A stretch of 5,282 bases of DNA from Gemmatimonadota bacterium (GCA_023249395.1 JAHFCS010000070.1:3104-8385), one strand, 5' to 3'. Numbered from the stretch's first letter, positions 1 to 5,282 are shown. Notes: generated by a model not told the origin, from the letters alone. Translations and numbers: made by a program.

Positions 1-267
1 CCATTCTGCCGCGTGCTGTGACGAAGCACTGTCGTCGGATGGCGGTGCGGGAATTCCTGAAGCGGCGCGCCACATTCGAGCGGCATTTAGAGTGCGCGGG
101 AATCCCGCGAAGAGATACGATTGCAGAATTACCTCGTCCACCGCCTCAGCTCTCGCCGAGCCGCCGATTTCGTCGATGACCCGCCGGGTGGTCGGCTCGT
201 CGGCGCCGGCAATCGCCGCCGCGAGCCTCACCAGGTGGCGGACGTCATTATCCAGTGAATTGACCAT
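1..267 (-). CDS. Carboxymuconolactone decarboxylase-like protein, N-terminal part (cut by window edge)
   Basis: Reading the minus strand from an ATG at 267 gives 89 codons without a stop, continuing past position 1, so only the N-terminal part is visible. Residues 10-71 resemble the C-terminal half of a carboxymuconolactone decarboxylase/AhpD-like domain: an LVRLAAAIAG helix (12-21), then E45 and a helix reading EVILQSYLFAGFPRTLNAAR (45-64), the typical 'E-x-x-x-Q-x-x-x-x-x-G-x-P-x-x-x-x-A' pattern. From 72 on the chain becomes Pro/Ser/Ala-rich and looks like a linker, perhaps to a second domain. No cysteine is present in the visible part, so the CxxC or E-x-x-x-C-x-x-x-H redox motif of AhpD-type members is absent here. 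It lies 45 bases after the asparaginase stop and is probably the last visible member of the operon. There is no in-frame alternative start between 267 and the preceding in-frame stop at 313-315. No Shine-Dalgarno motif precedes the ATG. The family call rests on pattern memory; the substrate is unknown. Confidence 0.62.
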   Translation of the reverse strand, partial: MVNSLDNDVRHLVRLAAAIAGADEPTTRRVIDEIGGSARAEAVDEVILQSYLFAGFPRTLNAARMWRAASGIPAPPSDDSASSQHAAEW

Positions 268-284
268 AGTGGTTTGATGAGCGT

Positions 285-299
285 CGGCGGCATCCGCCG
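285..299 (-). repeat. GC-only hairpin between asparaginase and CMD-like gene
   Basis: CGGCGG (285-290) and CCGCCG (294-299) form a perfect six-pair GC stem around a CAT loop. GCG (281-283) and CGC (302-304) can extend it past a small asymmetric bulge. The structure fills most of the 45-base gap between the two minus-strand genes. No run of T follows it in the minus direction, so it does not look like an intrinsic terminator. It could lower expression of the downstream gene or protect an mRNA end, but that is inference; a chance GC-rich inverted repeat is also possible. Confidence 0.4.
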
Positions 300-312
300 T
301 ACGCCGATGGAA

Positions 313-1344
313 TCAGATCGACGCGAGAGCGGGCACAGTGAATCGCGTTCCAGCTCCGGCAGCGACTGCGATCTCGCCTACGACCTCGCCGCGAGTGTTG
401 CGAACCGGCTTCCGCAAGAATTCGGCGAGGCGTGATGGGAGCGTGTCCGGGAGCTCGCCAAGCTCCTGGAGCAAGCGCAGCAAAGCCGGATACTGTGCGC
501 GGCTGCTGCCGTCCTCCACCTTGAGAGCGATCCCGAGCCCCCGGTCAAGCACAACGGCCGAATGAACGCCCTCGGCTCCGATCTTGGAGACGATTCTACC
601 CTCGGTCTCCTCGATGAGAATCGAGTCGAAGCGATCGGTCCCGCCGACGAGAAATGGATTCGTTACCATCGCGTGCACCACTCTCTGAGCGATCTCTTCG
701 CCGCGCCGCGCCGCGCTGCCGAGGCGAGCATACGCGCGTGCCATCCGGTCGAGGGGCAATCCGAACACGACGACTCCGCACCCGTCGATTGCCAGCTCGA
801 GCTGCGATGCCCGCATGTCGGCCCAGAGGGCCACGTGGTTGAGGATGGACTGCTGCACCGGATGCTCGATTCTCTCGTACCCTTCGATCGGCCAGCCACC
901 GCGCTGCGCGTAGCCGAGCATCGCCGTGTGCTTCCCTGAGCAGTTGTTGTGGGTGCGCTTGGTTCTCATCCCTGATTCACGGAGGATCTTCGCCCCCCGC
1001 GGAGCGAGTGGCTCCTGCGGACCGCAGGCCAGGTCTCCCTCTTCGAGCCCAAGGTCGCCGAGCATCCCTTCGATGATTGCGACGTGCTCCGGCTCTCCGC
1101 CATGCGATCCGCATGCGATCGCGAGCTGCTCATCGCCCCAGCCCACGGTGTCGAATCCGCCGCTGGCGATGAACGGCATGATCTGGAACGGTTTTGCCGA
1201 GGAGCGCCAGAATGTCACGGCGCGGGGATCGCCGGCCTCGCCAAGGAGCTTGTCGCTGTCGCCGACTACTGCGGCGTGAACCCGGTGATAGGACTCCACC
1301 GCATTCCCGCGGGTAAGGACGACATCGAGCTCGTGGCTTCTCAT
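313..1344 (-). CDS. L-asparaginase, zinc-binding Rhizobium etli (ReAV / Asparaginase_II) type
   Basis: Predicted to hydrolyse L-asparagine to aspartate and ammonia in the cytoplasm; no signal peptide is seen. The 343-residue chain matches the Asparaginase_II family, which is unrelated in sequence to E. coli AnsA/AnsB. The residues recalled for the R. etli enzyme are all present. The two Ser-Lys pairs are S48-K51 in RSSAKPFQ, and S80 in CGSHGGE with K254 in SKIGAEG. The metal-site residues are C135 and K138 in NNCSGKH and C189 in DGCG. With the start chosen here, five of these residue numbers equal those of the R. etli enzyme; the last lysine is shifted by about nine. The frame is open to a GTG at 1395, but that start would overlap the upstream MCE gene by 44 bases and add 17 residues outside the family pattern. 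The ATG at 1344 follows the MCE stop by seven bases, suggesting translational coupling. No Shine-Dalgarno motif is visible. Its link to lipid transport is unknown and may only reflect operon sharing. Confidence 0.93.
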   Translation of the reverse strand: MRSHELDVVLTRGNAVESYHRVHAAVVGDSDKLLGEAGDPRAVTFWRSSAKPFQIMPFIASGGFDTVGWGDEQLAIACGSHGGEPEHVAIIEGMLGDLGLEEGDLACGPQEPLAPRGAKILRESGMRTKRTHNNCSGKHTAMLGYAQRGGWPIEGYERIEHPVQQSILNHVALWADMRASQLELAIDGCGVVVFGLPLDRMARAYARLGSAARRGEEIAQRVVHAMVTNPFLVGGTDRFDSILIEETEGRIVSKIGAEGVHSAVVLDRGLGIALKVEDGSSRAQYPALLRLLQELGELPDTLPSRLAEFLRKPVRNTRGEVVGEIAVAAGAGTRFTVPALASI

Positions 1345-1351
1345 TACATAG

Positions 1352-2329
1352 TTAAAATACCGAGATGAATCCTTTTGTGTACCGTCTGGGGTCACGACGC
1401 ACGTCGACGAGCACTGTATTCAGCTCGGTGACTGTTTTGAGAATCCTGTCGTAGAGCTCCTCGTCGGTGAACAACCTGGTGACTGTTCCCTTGCCATGCG
1501 CCATCGTCCCGACAAGGGTATCGAGGCTCGCCACCGTCGAGACCAGCCGGCCGTACAACTGGTCGTCGCGCATCAGTTTGCCGATTGTGCCCTGACTGGA
1601 GTTCAGCTGCGCCACAATCGTATCCGCTGAGAGGAGCACGCGATTCAGGTTGTTGTAGACGGTCGGATCATCGAGAAGGTGGCCGATGGTACCGCTGGGA
1701 TTCTGCAGCCGGACCATCAATCCGTTGGTGCTCGCGAGCGTCGAGCTGAGCTGATCATAAAGAGAGCGACTCGTGACAAGCTGCCCGAGGGTGCCTTCTC
1801 CTCTCGAGACTCCATTCACGAGGTCCTGCACGGTTCCTGTCATCGTCATCACCTGATCCAGCGCCCCCGATGCCTGCTTCAGCACGGCCTCGTAGTCGAG
1901 GGCGGTACCGAGCACGAGTGTATCGCCATCGTGGAGCGCCCGAAACCGCGGAGTGCCCGGGTTGATGTCGAACACCTTGTCGCCGAGGAGGCCCAGCGTG
2001 CGCAGAGTCGCCTTGGAATCGCGCCGCACCTGCGCGGAATCTGCCTCGTCGATTTCGACGGTGATCTTCAGGTTGCGCATGGTGTCGAGATCGACCGGAA
2101 GGAACTCGATGCTCTTGACCGTTCCGGCAAGCTGTCCGGCGACTGTCACCTGACCGCCCTGGCGCAGCCCGGCGGTGCTCGGCACGAATGTCACGAGTGA
2201 ATAGCGCCTGGTGAAAAGCTTTGCCGACTGGCCGAGCTTGAGGATCGCGATAGCCATGATGGCCATCGCGACGGCGATCATCGCGCCGACCTTGAGCTGG
2301 TCCCAGGTAATGAAGGTTGATCTTTTCAT
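1352..2329 (-). CDS. mlaD: MCE-domain lipid-binding protein of Mla-type transporter (MlaD), with C-terminal repeats
   Basis: The periplasmic, inner-membrane-anchored subunit of a phospholipid transporter; MlaD proteins form a hexameric ring that passes lipid through a central pore. The 325-residue chain has a short cytoplasmic N-terminus, one membrane helix (about 13-32, rich in Ala/Ile/Met), then an MCE domain (about 42-142) with the expected 'F..a.GL..G..V.v.G...G.V..i' pattern and the closing LLGDKVFDINPGT (114-126). A helical region (about 145-175) leads into four consecutive 34-residue repeats (177-312), followed by a basic DPRRYTKGFISVF tail that resembles the 'NPKRY' end seen in MlaD-like proteins of Bacteroidota and relatives. 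E. coli MlaD (about 183 residues) lacks this repeat tail. The ATG at 2329 lies 27 bases after the mlaF stop, and the next gene starts seven bases after this stop. No Shine-Dalgarno motif is seen before the start. The partner genes mlaF and mlaE lie immediately upstream. Confidence 0.93.
   Translation of the reverse strand: MKRSTFITWDQLKVGAMIAVAMAIMAIAILKLGQSAKLFTRRYSLVTFVPSTAGLRQGGQVTVAGQLAGTVKSIEFLPVDLDTMRNLKITVEIDEADSAQVRRDSKATLRTLGLLGDKVFDINPGTPRFRALHDGDTLVLGTALDYEAVLKQASGALDQVMTMTGTVQDLVNGVSRGEGTLGQLVTSRSLYDQLSSTLASTNGLMVRLQNPSGTIGHLLDDPTVYNNLNRVLLSADTIVAQLNSSQGTIGKLMRDDQLYGRLVSTVASLDTLVGTMAHGKGTVTRLFTDEELYDRILKTVTELNTVLVDVRRDPRRYTKGFISVF
1394..1801 (-). repeat. Four tandem 34-residue repeats encoded within mlaD
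   Basis: Codons 177-312 of the MCE protein form four units of exactly 34 residues: 177-210, 211-244, 245-278 and 279-312. Aligned without gaps, each has G-T at positions 3-4, an aliphatic residue at 5, L at 8, L/V-Y at 14-15 and aliphatic residues at 18, 22, 28 and 32 (M at one site). The second half of each unit has the i, i+4, i+7 spacing of an amphipathic helix. The units are clearly diverged at DNA level, so this is an old protein repeat, not a recent DNA duplication. By analogy with the helical tubes and needles of PqiB and mycobacterial Mce proteins, six copies may stack into a periplasmic extension below the MCE ring; this is inference. Confidence 0.85.
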
Positions 2330-2356
2330 CGCAGGCCGGAAGATAACTTGCGCATG

Positions 2357-3271
2357 TCAGAAGCCTCCGAGGAAGTCACGAAGATATGGATCGTCGCTGC
2401 CGGTGAGCTCTTCGGGTGTGCCGAAGAAGTGGATTTTCCTGTTCGCGAGCACGGCGATCTTGCTCGCCATCCTGAACGCCGACCGTACGTCGTGAGTCAC
2501 TACCACGCTGGTCGCGCCGAGCTCGCGCTGAAGCTTGAGAATGAGGTGCGTGATGGTGCCCGTCGTCAGGGGATCGAGCCCTGATGTCGGCTCATCATAG
2601 AGCATGATGTGCGGGTTGTTCGCCATCCCGCGAGCGATACCGACTCGTTTCTTCATCCCGCCGGAAAGCTCTGCCGGCGTCTGGTCCATCACCTTGTCCG
2701 GGTCGAGATCGACGAAGTCGAGCTTCTCGCGCACACGTGTCTCGATCTCCTCTTCCGAGAGGTGCGTGTGCTCACGCAGCGGGTACGCGACGTTCTCGTA
2801 GACGGTCATCGAGTCGAACAGCGCTGCGCCCTGAAATACCATACCCATCTTCTGTCTCACCTTGAGAGCTCGATCGAAATTAAGCTGCGTGATCTCCTCG
2901 CCATCGACGAACACTCTGCCGCGCTCCGGAACGAGAAGCCGGAGCAGGAGCTTGAGTATCGTTGACTTGCCCGTACCCGACTCGCCGAGCACAGCGACCG
3001 TCTCGCCGGCCTTTGCGGTGAGCGAGACATCCTCGAGAATCGGCTCGTCGAACGCGAGGTAGATGTGATCGAGCGCGATGACGTTCATCGCCTTGAATTC
3101 CATCGTGTTCGCCGGCGGCGGCGGAAGTGGCCCCGCGTCGGCCTCGATCGCCGAGCGGATCGCCCGCCGCACGCGCTCGTCGTCTCCGGGGCGTCTCAGC
3201 GGCGTCTCGGGAGCGGTTGGATCGTCCGGTCCCCTTGGCGGCGTGATTCTACGCTCTTCGCGGTCCGTCAT
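2357..3271 (-). CDS. mlaF: ABC transporter ATP-binding subunit, Mla type (MlaF)
   Basis: The cytoplasmic ATPase that powers the MlaE/MlaD lipid transporter. With the start at 3271 it has 304 residues. Motifs in order: Walker A GESGTGKST (96-104), Q-loop glutamine in VFQG (Q147), signature LSGGMKKR (202-209), Walker B IMLYDEP with catalytic E227 (222-228), D-loop SGLD (230-233) and switch histidine in VVTHD (H260). All are intact. The sequence around the Q-loop and signature (AALFDSMTVYENVAYPL; LSGGMKKRVGIARG) is typical of MlaF. The ATG at 3271 overlaps the mlaE stop as ATGA, so translation is probably coupled. The frame stays open upstream to 3517, but that stretch lies inside mlaE and reads as an arginine/histidine-rich shadow. 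With the chosen start, about 60 charged and proline-rich residues precede the ATPase core, which E. coli MlaF (about 269 residues) lacks. Internal ATGs at 3103 and 3088 would give a conventional N-terminus and are the main alternatives. Confidence 0.93.
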   Translation of the reverse strand: MTDREERRITPPRGPDDPTAPETPLRRPGDDERVRRAIRSAIEADAGPLPPPPANTMEFKAMNVIALDHIYLAFDEPILEDVSLTAKAGETVAVLGESGTGKSTILKLLLRLLVPERGRVFVDGEEITQLNFDRALKVRQKMGMVFQGAALFDSMTVYENVAYPLREHTHLSEEEIETRVREKLDFVDLDPDKVMDQTPAELSGGMKKRVGIARGMANNPHIMLYDEPTSGLDPLTTGTITHLILKLQRELGATSVVVTHDVRSAFRMASKIAVLANRKIHFFGTPEELTGSDDPYLRDFLGGF

Positions 3272-4131
3272 GAGCCGAGAAACGCAAGCAAAAGCTGCGT
3301 GATGAAATAGTCCACGACGAGAATCAGGATGCTGGCGGTGACGACTGTCCGGGTGGTCGCGATGCCGACGCCCTCGGTCCCGCCCGAGGTCTTGAGACCG
3401 AAATGACAACCGACCAACGAGATGATTCCCCCGAACACGAACGGCTTCACCAGACCATGCACGAAGTCGTGAGGAACATACTTCAGCGCAAAGCCGCCCG
3501 CCGCGATCTGCTCCCACACCGTGCGCCAGTAGAGCGAAGTCGGAATCCCCACATAAGCCTTGGCGATGACATTGCCACCGAGGATGCCGGCGAGGTCGTT
3601 GATGATTGTCAGAGTCGGCACCATGATGAGCGCCGCCAGCACCCGAGGTGTCACCAGTTTCTTGATCGGGTCTGTACCGAGCGTATTGAGCGCGTCGATC
3701 TGTTCGGTGACGCGCATCGAGCCGAGCTGCGCGGCGATCCCCGAGCCTACCCGTCCGGCGACCATGAGTCCGGCGAGCACCGGTCCCAGCTCCCTGATCA
3801 TCGAGGCCGCGACGAGACGGCCGATGTACATCGTGGCGCCGAAAGTCTTGAGCTGAACGGACGACTGCAGCGCCAGCACCATCCCGGTGAAGAATCCCGT
3901 GAGAAGAACGATGGCGAGCGACTGCACGCCGATCGCGTCCATCTGCTGAACGACATCGCCGCCGTAGAACGGGCGCGCGAAAATGAATCCGATCGCCTTC
4001 CCCGCGAGGACGAAGAATTCCTGCAGGGAAAGGATCTGCCGCTTCACAGCATTGTTGAAGCGCTGAAGCAAATCAGACGGGGTGGTAAGAGAAGCGCGTC
4101 GCGGCTGGGCGGCGGATGCGCCACCCACCAT
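3268..4131 (-). CDS. mlaE: Mla-type ABC transporter permease (MlaE)
   Basis: The integral inner-membrane subunit of the phospholipid transporter, expected to act as a dimer bound by two MlaF ATPases and six MlaD subunits. The 287-residue chain has an N-terminal helix lying along the membrane (about 20-45), hydrophobic segments near 70-93, 112-130, 162-188, 228-246 and 260-284, and the diagnostic MlaE stretch RELGPVLAGLMVAGRVGSG followed by LGSMRVTEQIDAL (113-148), which contains the coupling region to the ATPase. The late GGTEGVG motif (250-256) is also typical. The length is slightly above E. coli MlaE (about 260), because of a polar N-terminus. The frame is open two codons further to a TTG at 4137, but the ATG at 4131 is preferred. 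The stop overlaps the mlaF start by four bases. This is the first gene of the minus-strand operon, and its promoter should lie in 4132-4218. No Shine-Dalgarno motif is seen. Confidence 0.94.
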   Translation of the reverse strand: MVGGASAAQPRRASLTTPSDLLQRFNNAVKRQILSLQEFFVLAGKAIGFIFARPFYGGDVVQQMDAIGVQSLAIVLLTGFFTGMVLALQSSVQLKTFGATMYIGRLVAASMIRELGPVLAGLMVAGRVGSGIAAQLGSMRVTEQIDALNTLGTDPIKKLVTPRVLAALIMVPTLTIINDLAGILGGNVIAKAYVGIPTSLYWRTVWEQIAAGGFALKYVPHDFVHGLVKPFVFGGIISLVGCHFGLKTSGGTEGVGIATTRTVVTASILILVVDYFITQLLLAFLGS

Positions 4132-4218
4132 AATCAATTGGCGCCGATAATCTACGATTTTGATAAACTGCCTGCCCGGTTTGCCCGGGTGCGCATGCGC
4201 CTTTACCTTCCCAGACGA
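4132..4218. other. Divergent intergenic region between mlaE and the heptose kinase
   Basis: These 87 bases separate two divergent start codons and must carry promoters for both directions unless transcripts enter from further away. The half next to mlaE is AT-rich (around 4150-4168). The half next to the kinase holds palindromic GC-rich blocks: CAATTG (4135-4140), GGCGCC (4140-4145), CCCGGG (4184-4189), the ten-base palindrome GCGCATGCGC (4191-4200), and the direct repeat TGCCCGG at 4173-4179 and 4182-4188. These could be operator half-sites, but short GC palindromes are common in such DNA. I found no convincing -10/-35 pair for mlaE. Confidence 0.5.
4138..4167 (+). promoter_or_regulatory. 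Possible sigma-70-like promoter for the heptose kinase
   Basis: TTGGCG (4138-4143) and GATAAA (4162-4167) each match the -35 and -10 consensus at four of six positions and are separated by 18 bases. Transcription would start near 4174, leaving about 45 bases before the ATG at 4219. The match is weak, and promoter rules in this organism are unknown, so this is only the best candidate by eye. Confidence 0.25.
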
Positions 4219-5226
4219 ATGATCGAAACCATCTCACGCGAGCGATTGGCCTCGCTCCTCGCCGCCGCCGCCGGCAAGCGCATCGCCGTAATCGGCGACG
4301 CGATGCTGGACGTCTATCTTCGCGGGGACGTGGACCGAATCTCCCCCGAGGCGCCGGTCCCCGTCGTCAGGGTCACCGAGAGAAAGCTGGCACTCGGCGG
4401 CGCTGCCAACGTCGCCCAGAACATTACCTCGATAGGCGCGGCATGTCAGATTGTGTGCGCGATCGGCGACGACGCGGCCGGCGTCCTCGTTCGCCAGATG
4501 CTCTCCGACGTGGGCGCCGAAACCAGGTCGATCGTGCGCGTGTCACGGCAGACTACGACCAAGACGCGCGTTGTGGCGCGATCGCAGCAGCTGGTGCGAT
4601 ACGATGAGGAAGAGGATGCGGACATCGATGGCGCCGACATGGAAAAGCTGCTCGCCGCCGCTGCCCACGCGATCGATGACGCGGATGCGGTTGTGCTCGA
4701 GGACTACAACAAGGGGCTGCTCATTCCCGCAGTGATCGCACCAATCATCGCTCGCGCGCGGGAACGCGGCGTCCCTGTCGTCGTCGACCCCAAGTACAGG
4801 AACTTCTTCGCCTATCGGGGTGCGACGATCTTCAAGCCGAACCGGCGCGAGCTCGAGTCGGCCCTGGGCGCGGAAGTGGACCTCGACCATCCCGAGGCGC
4901 TCCCCGCGACATTCGACCGGTTGGGGGTCGAGCACCTTCTTCTCACCCTCGGCGAAAAGGGCATGGCGCTCCTTTCGGCAGACGGAGAGATAGGGCGAAT
5001 CCCCACCACGGCCCGGGAAGTGTATGACGTTGTCGGGGCCGGCGACACCGTTACCGCGTATCTGGCAACGATGCTGGCGGCAGGGGGTACGCCGATGGAG
5101 GCAGCGGTCATCGCGAACTTCGCGGCCGGGGTCGAGGTCGGGAAGCTCGGGGCGGCCACCGTTACGACCGAGGAGGTCGCGGCGGCCTACGATTCTTTCA
5201 GCGAGGGCGCAGCTTCAGGTCGTTGA
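4219..5226 (+). CDS. rfaE1: D-glycero-beta-D-manno-heptose-7-phosphate kinase (RfaE1/HldA, PfkB family)
   Basis: Phosphorylates D-glycero-beta-D-manno-heptose 7-phosphate at C1 using ATP, giving the 1,7-bisphosphate on the route to ADP-heptose for the LPS inner core; cytoplasmic. The 335-residue chain follows the N-terminal domain of E. coli HldE closely: VIGDAMLDVYLRGDVDRISPEAPVPVV (24-50, shared with the substrate-binding start of the family), GGAANVAQN (60-68), TTKTRVVARSQQLVR (113-127), DPK (190-192), KPN (206-208), EVYDVVGAGDT (267-277) with catalytic base D276, and GKLGAATVT (308-316). The E. coli enzyme is a bifunctional fusion with a cytidylyl/adenylyltransferase of about 160 residues. 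Here the stop follows the kinase directly, so the transferase (RfaE2/HldC) must be a separate gene. The open frame extends 272 codons further upstream, but that part is antisense to mlaE. An in-frame ATG at 4195 would add eight residues; 4219 fits the family N-terminus better. No Shine-Dalgarno motif precedes either start. Confidence 0.94.
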   Translation: MIETISRERLASLLAAAAGKRIAVIGDAMLDVYLRGDVDRISPEAPVPVVRVTERKLALGGAANVAQNITSIGAACQIVCAIGDDAAGVLVRQMLSDVGAETRSIVRVSRQTTTKTRVVARSQQLVRYDEEEDADIDGADMEKLLAAAAHAIDDADAVVLEDYNKGLLIPAVIAPIIARARERGVPVVVDPKYRNFFAYRGATIFKPNRRELESALGAEVDLDHPEALPATFDRLGVEHLLLTLGEKGMALLSADGEIGRIPTTAREVYDVVGAGDTVTAYLATMLAAGGTPMEAAVIANFAAGVEVGKLGAATVTTEEVAAAYDSFSEGAASGR

Positions 5227-5275
5227 TTCAGTCCGGCCGCGCTGCCCCGGCAAAGAAACCATCATCGACACAGAC

Positions 5276-5280
5276 GGGAG
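5276..5280 (+). promoter_or_regulatory. Possible ribosome-binding site of a gene starting beyond the right edge
   Basis: GGGAG sits at the extreme right end, about 50 bases after the kinase stop, and would be correctly placed for a start codon a few bases outside the window on the plus strand. The bases 5227-5275 contain no recognisable gene or terminator. The downstream gene cannot be identified; a separate adenylyltransferase partner of the kinase is one possibility. Confidence 0.3.
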
Positions 5281-5282
5281 CA

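Noticed and set aside
92..277. Plus-strand 61-residue open frame at the left end
   Set aside because: It is antisense to the CMD-like gene fragment, is Ser/Arg/Ala-rich, and shows no recognisable domain or ribosome-binding site.
281..304. Intrinsic terminator after the asparaginase gene
   Set aside because: The hairpin is not followed by a T-run on the minus strand, and another coding frame begins 14 bases past its base.
1345..1395. Longer asparaginase from a GTG at 1395
   Set aside because: It overlaps mlaD by 44 bases and adds 17 residues that do not fit the family. The ATG at 1344 places active-site residues at the same numbers as the R. etli enzyme.
1394..1801. Tetratricopeptide (TPR) repeats, suggested by the 34-residue period
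   Set aside because: The W/L-G-Y-A-F-A-P columns of TPR are not matched; the conserved G-T-x-G/T-x-x-L and LY columns are different and follow an MCE domain.
3272..3517. Upstream extension of mlaF to a GTG at 3517
   Set aside because: It lies fully within mlaE, is rich in Arg, His and Asp as expected of a shadow frame, and the ATGA-overlapping start at 3271 explains the gene.
3403..4218. Plus-strand open frame continuous with the heptose kinase, giving a 607-residue protein
   Set aside because: The first 272 codons are exactly antisense to mlaE and read as Arg/His/Asp/Glu-rich sequence without a family pattern. The kinase family N-terminus begins near the ATG at 4219.
4543..5159. Minus-strand open frames opposite the heptose kinase (4543-4935 and 4812-5159)
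   Set aside because: They are antisense shadows of a clearly assigned kinase, with Arg/Ser/Pro-rich composition and no family resemblance.

Overview
The window holds six genes from the chromosome of a GC-rich Gram-negative bacterium. Five lie on the minus strand and one diverges from them on the plus strand. A heptose kinase for lipopolysaccharide core synthesis and an Mla-type lipid transporter both imply an outer membrane. The set mlaE-mlaF-mlaD without mlaB or mlaC, an MCE protein with a repeat-built C-terminus, a Rhizobium-etli-type asparaginase and the lack of Shine-Dalgarno motifs would fit Gemmatimonadota or a related non-proteobacterial phylum. That placement is inference and is only moderately supported.

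Layout by position. 1-267 (minus): N-terminal 89 codons of a carboxymuconolactone-decarboxylase-like protein that runs off the left edge. 268-312: a 45-base gap almost filled by a GC-rich hairpin. 313-1344 (minus): zinc-type L-asparaginase of the ReAV family. 1352-2329 (minus): MCE/MlaD protein with four exact 34-residue repeats. 2357-3271 (minus): ABC ATPase MlaF with a long polar N-terminal extension. 3268-4131 (minus): permease MlaE. 4132-4218: divergent intergenic region with palindromes and a weak possible promoter. 4219-5226 (plus): D-glycero-beta-D-manno-heptose-7-phosphate kinase without the cytidylyltransferase domain. 5227-5282: a short tail ending in a purine-rich GGGAG, possibly the ribosome-binding site of a gene starting just outside the window.

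The minus-strand genes look like one transcript: mlaE and mlaF overlap by four bases (ATGA), then gaps of 27, 7 and 45 bases follow. MlaE (permease), MlaF (ATPase) and MlaD (membrane-anchored substrate-binding ring) together form the core of an inner-membrane transporter that moves phospholipid between inner and outer membranes. The divergent kinase feeds ADP-heptose synthesis for LPS, so the two sides of the intergenic region both serve the cell envelope. The asparaginase and the CMD-like protein appear to be metabolic passengers of the operon.

Nothing here looks mobile: no transposase, integrase, CRISPR array, tRNA or rRNA was seen. The window is mostly a conserved housekeeping envelope locus. 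The most unusual points are the 34-residue repeat architecture of the MCE protein, the MlaF N-terminal extension, and the apparent absence of Shine-Dalgarno motifs at all six starts.
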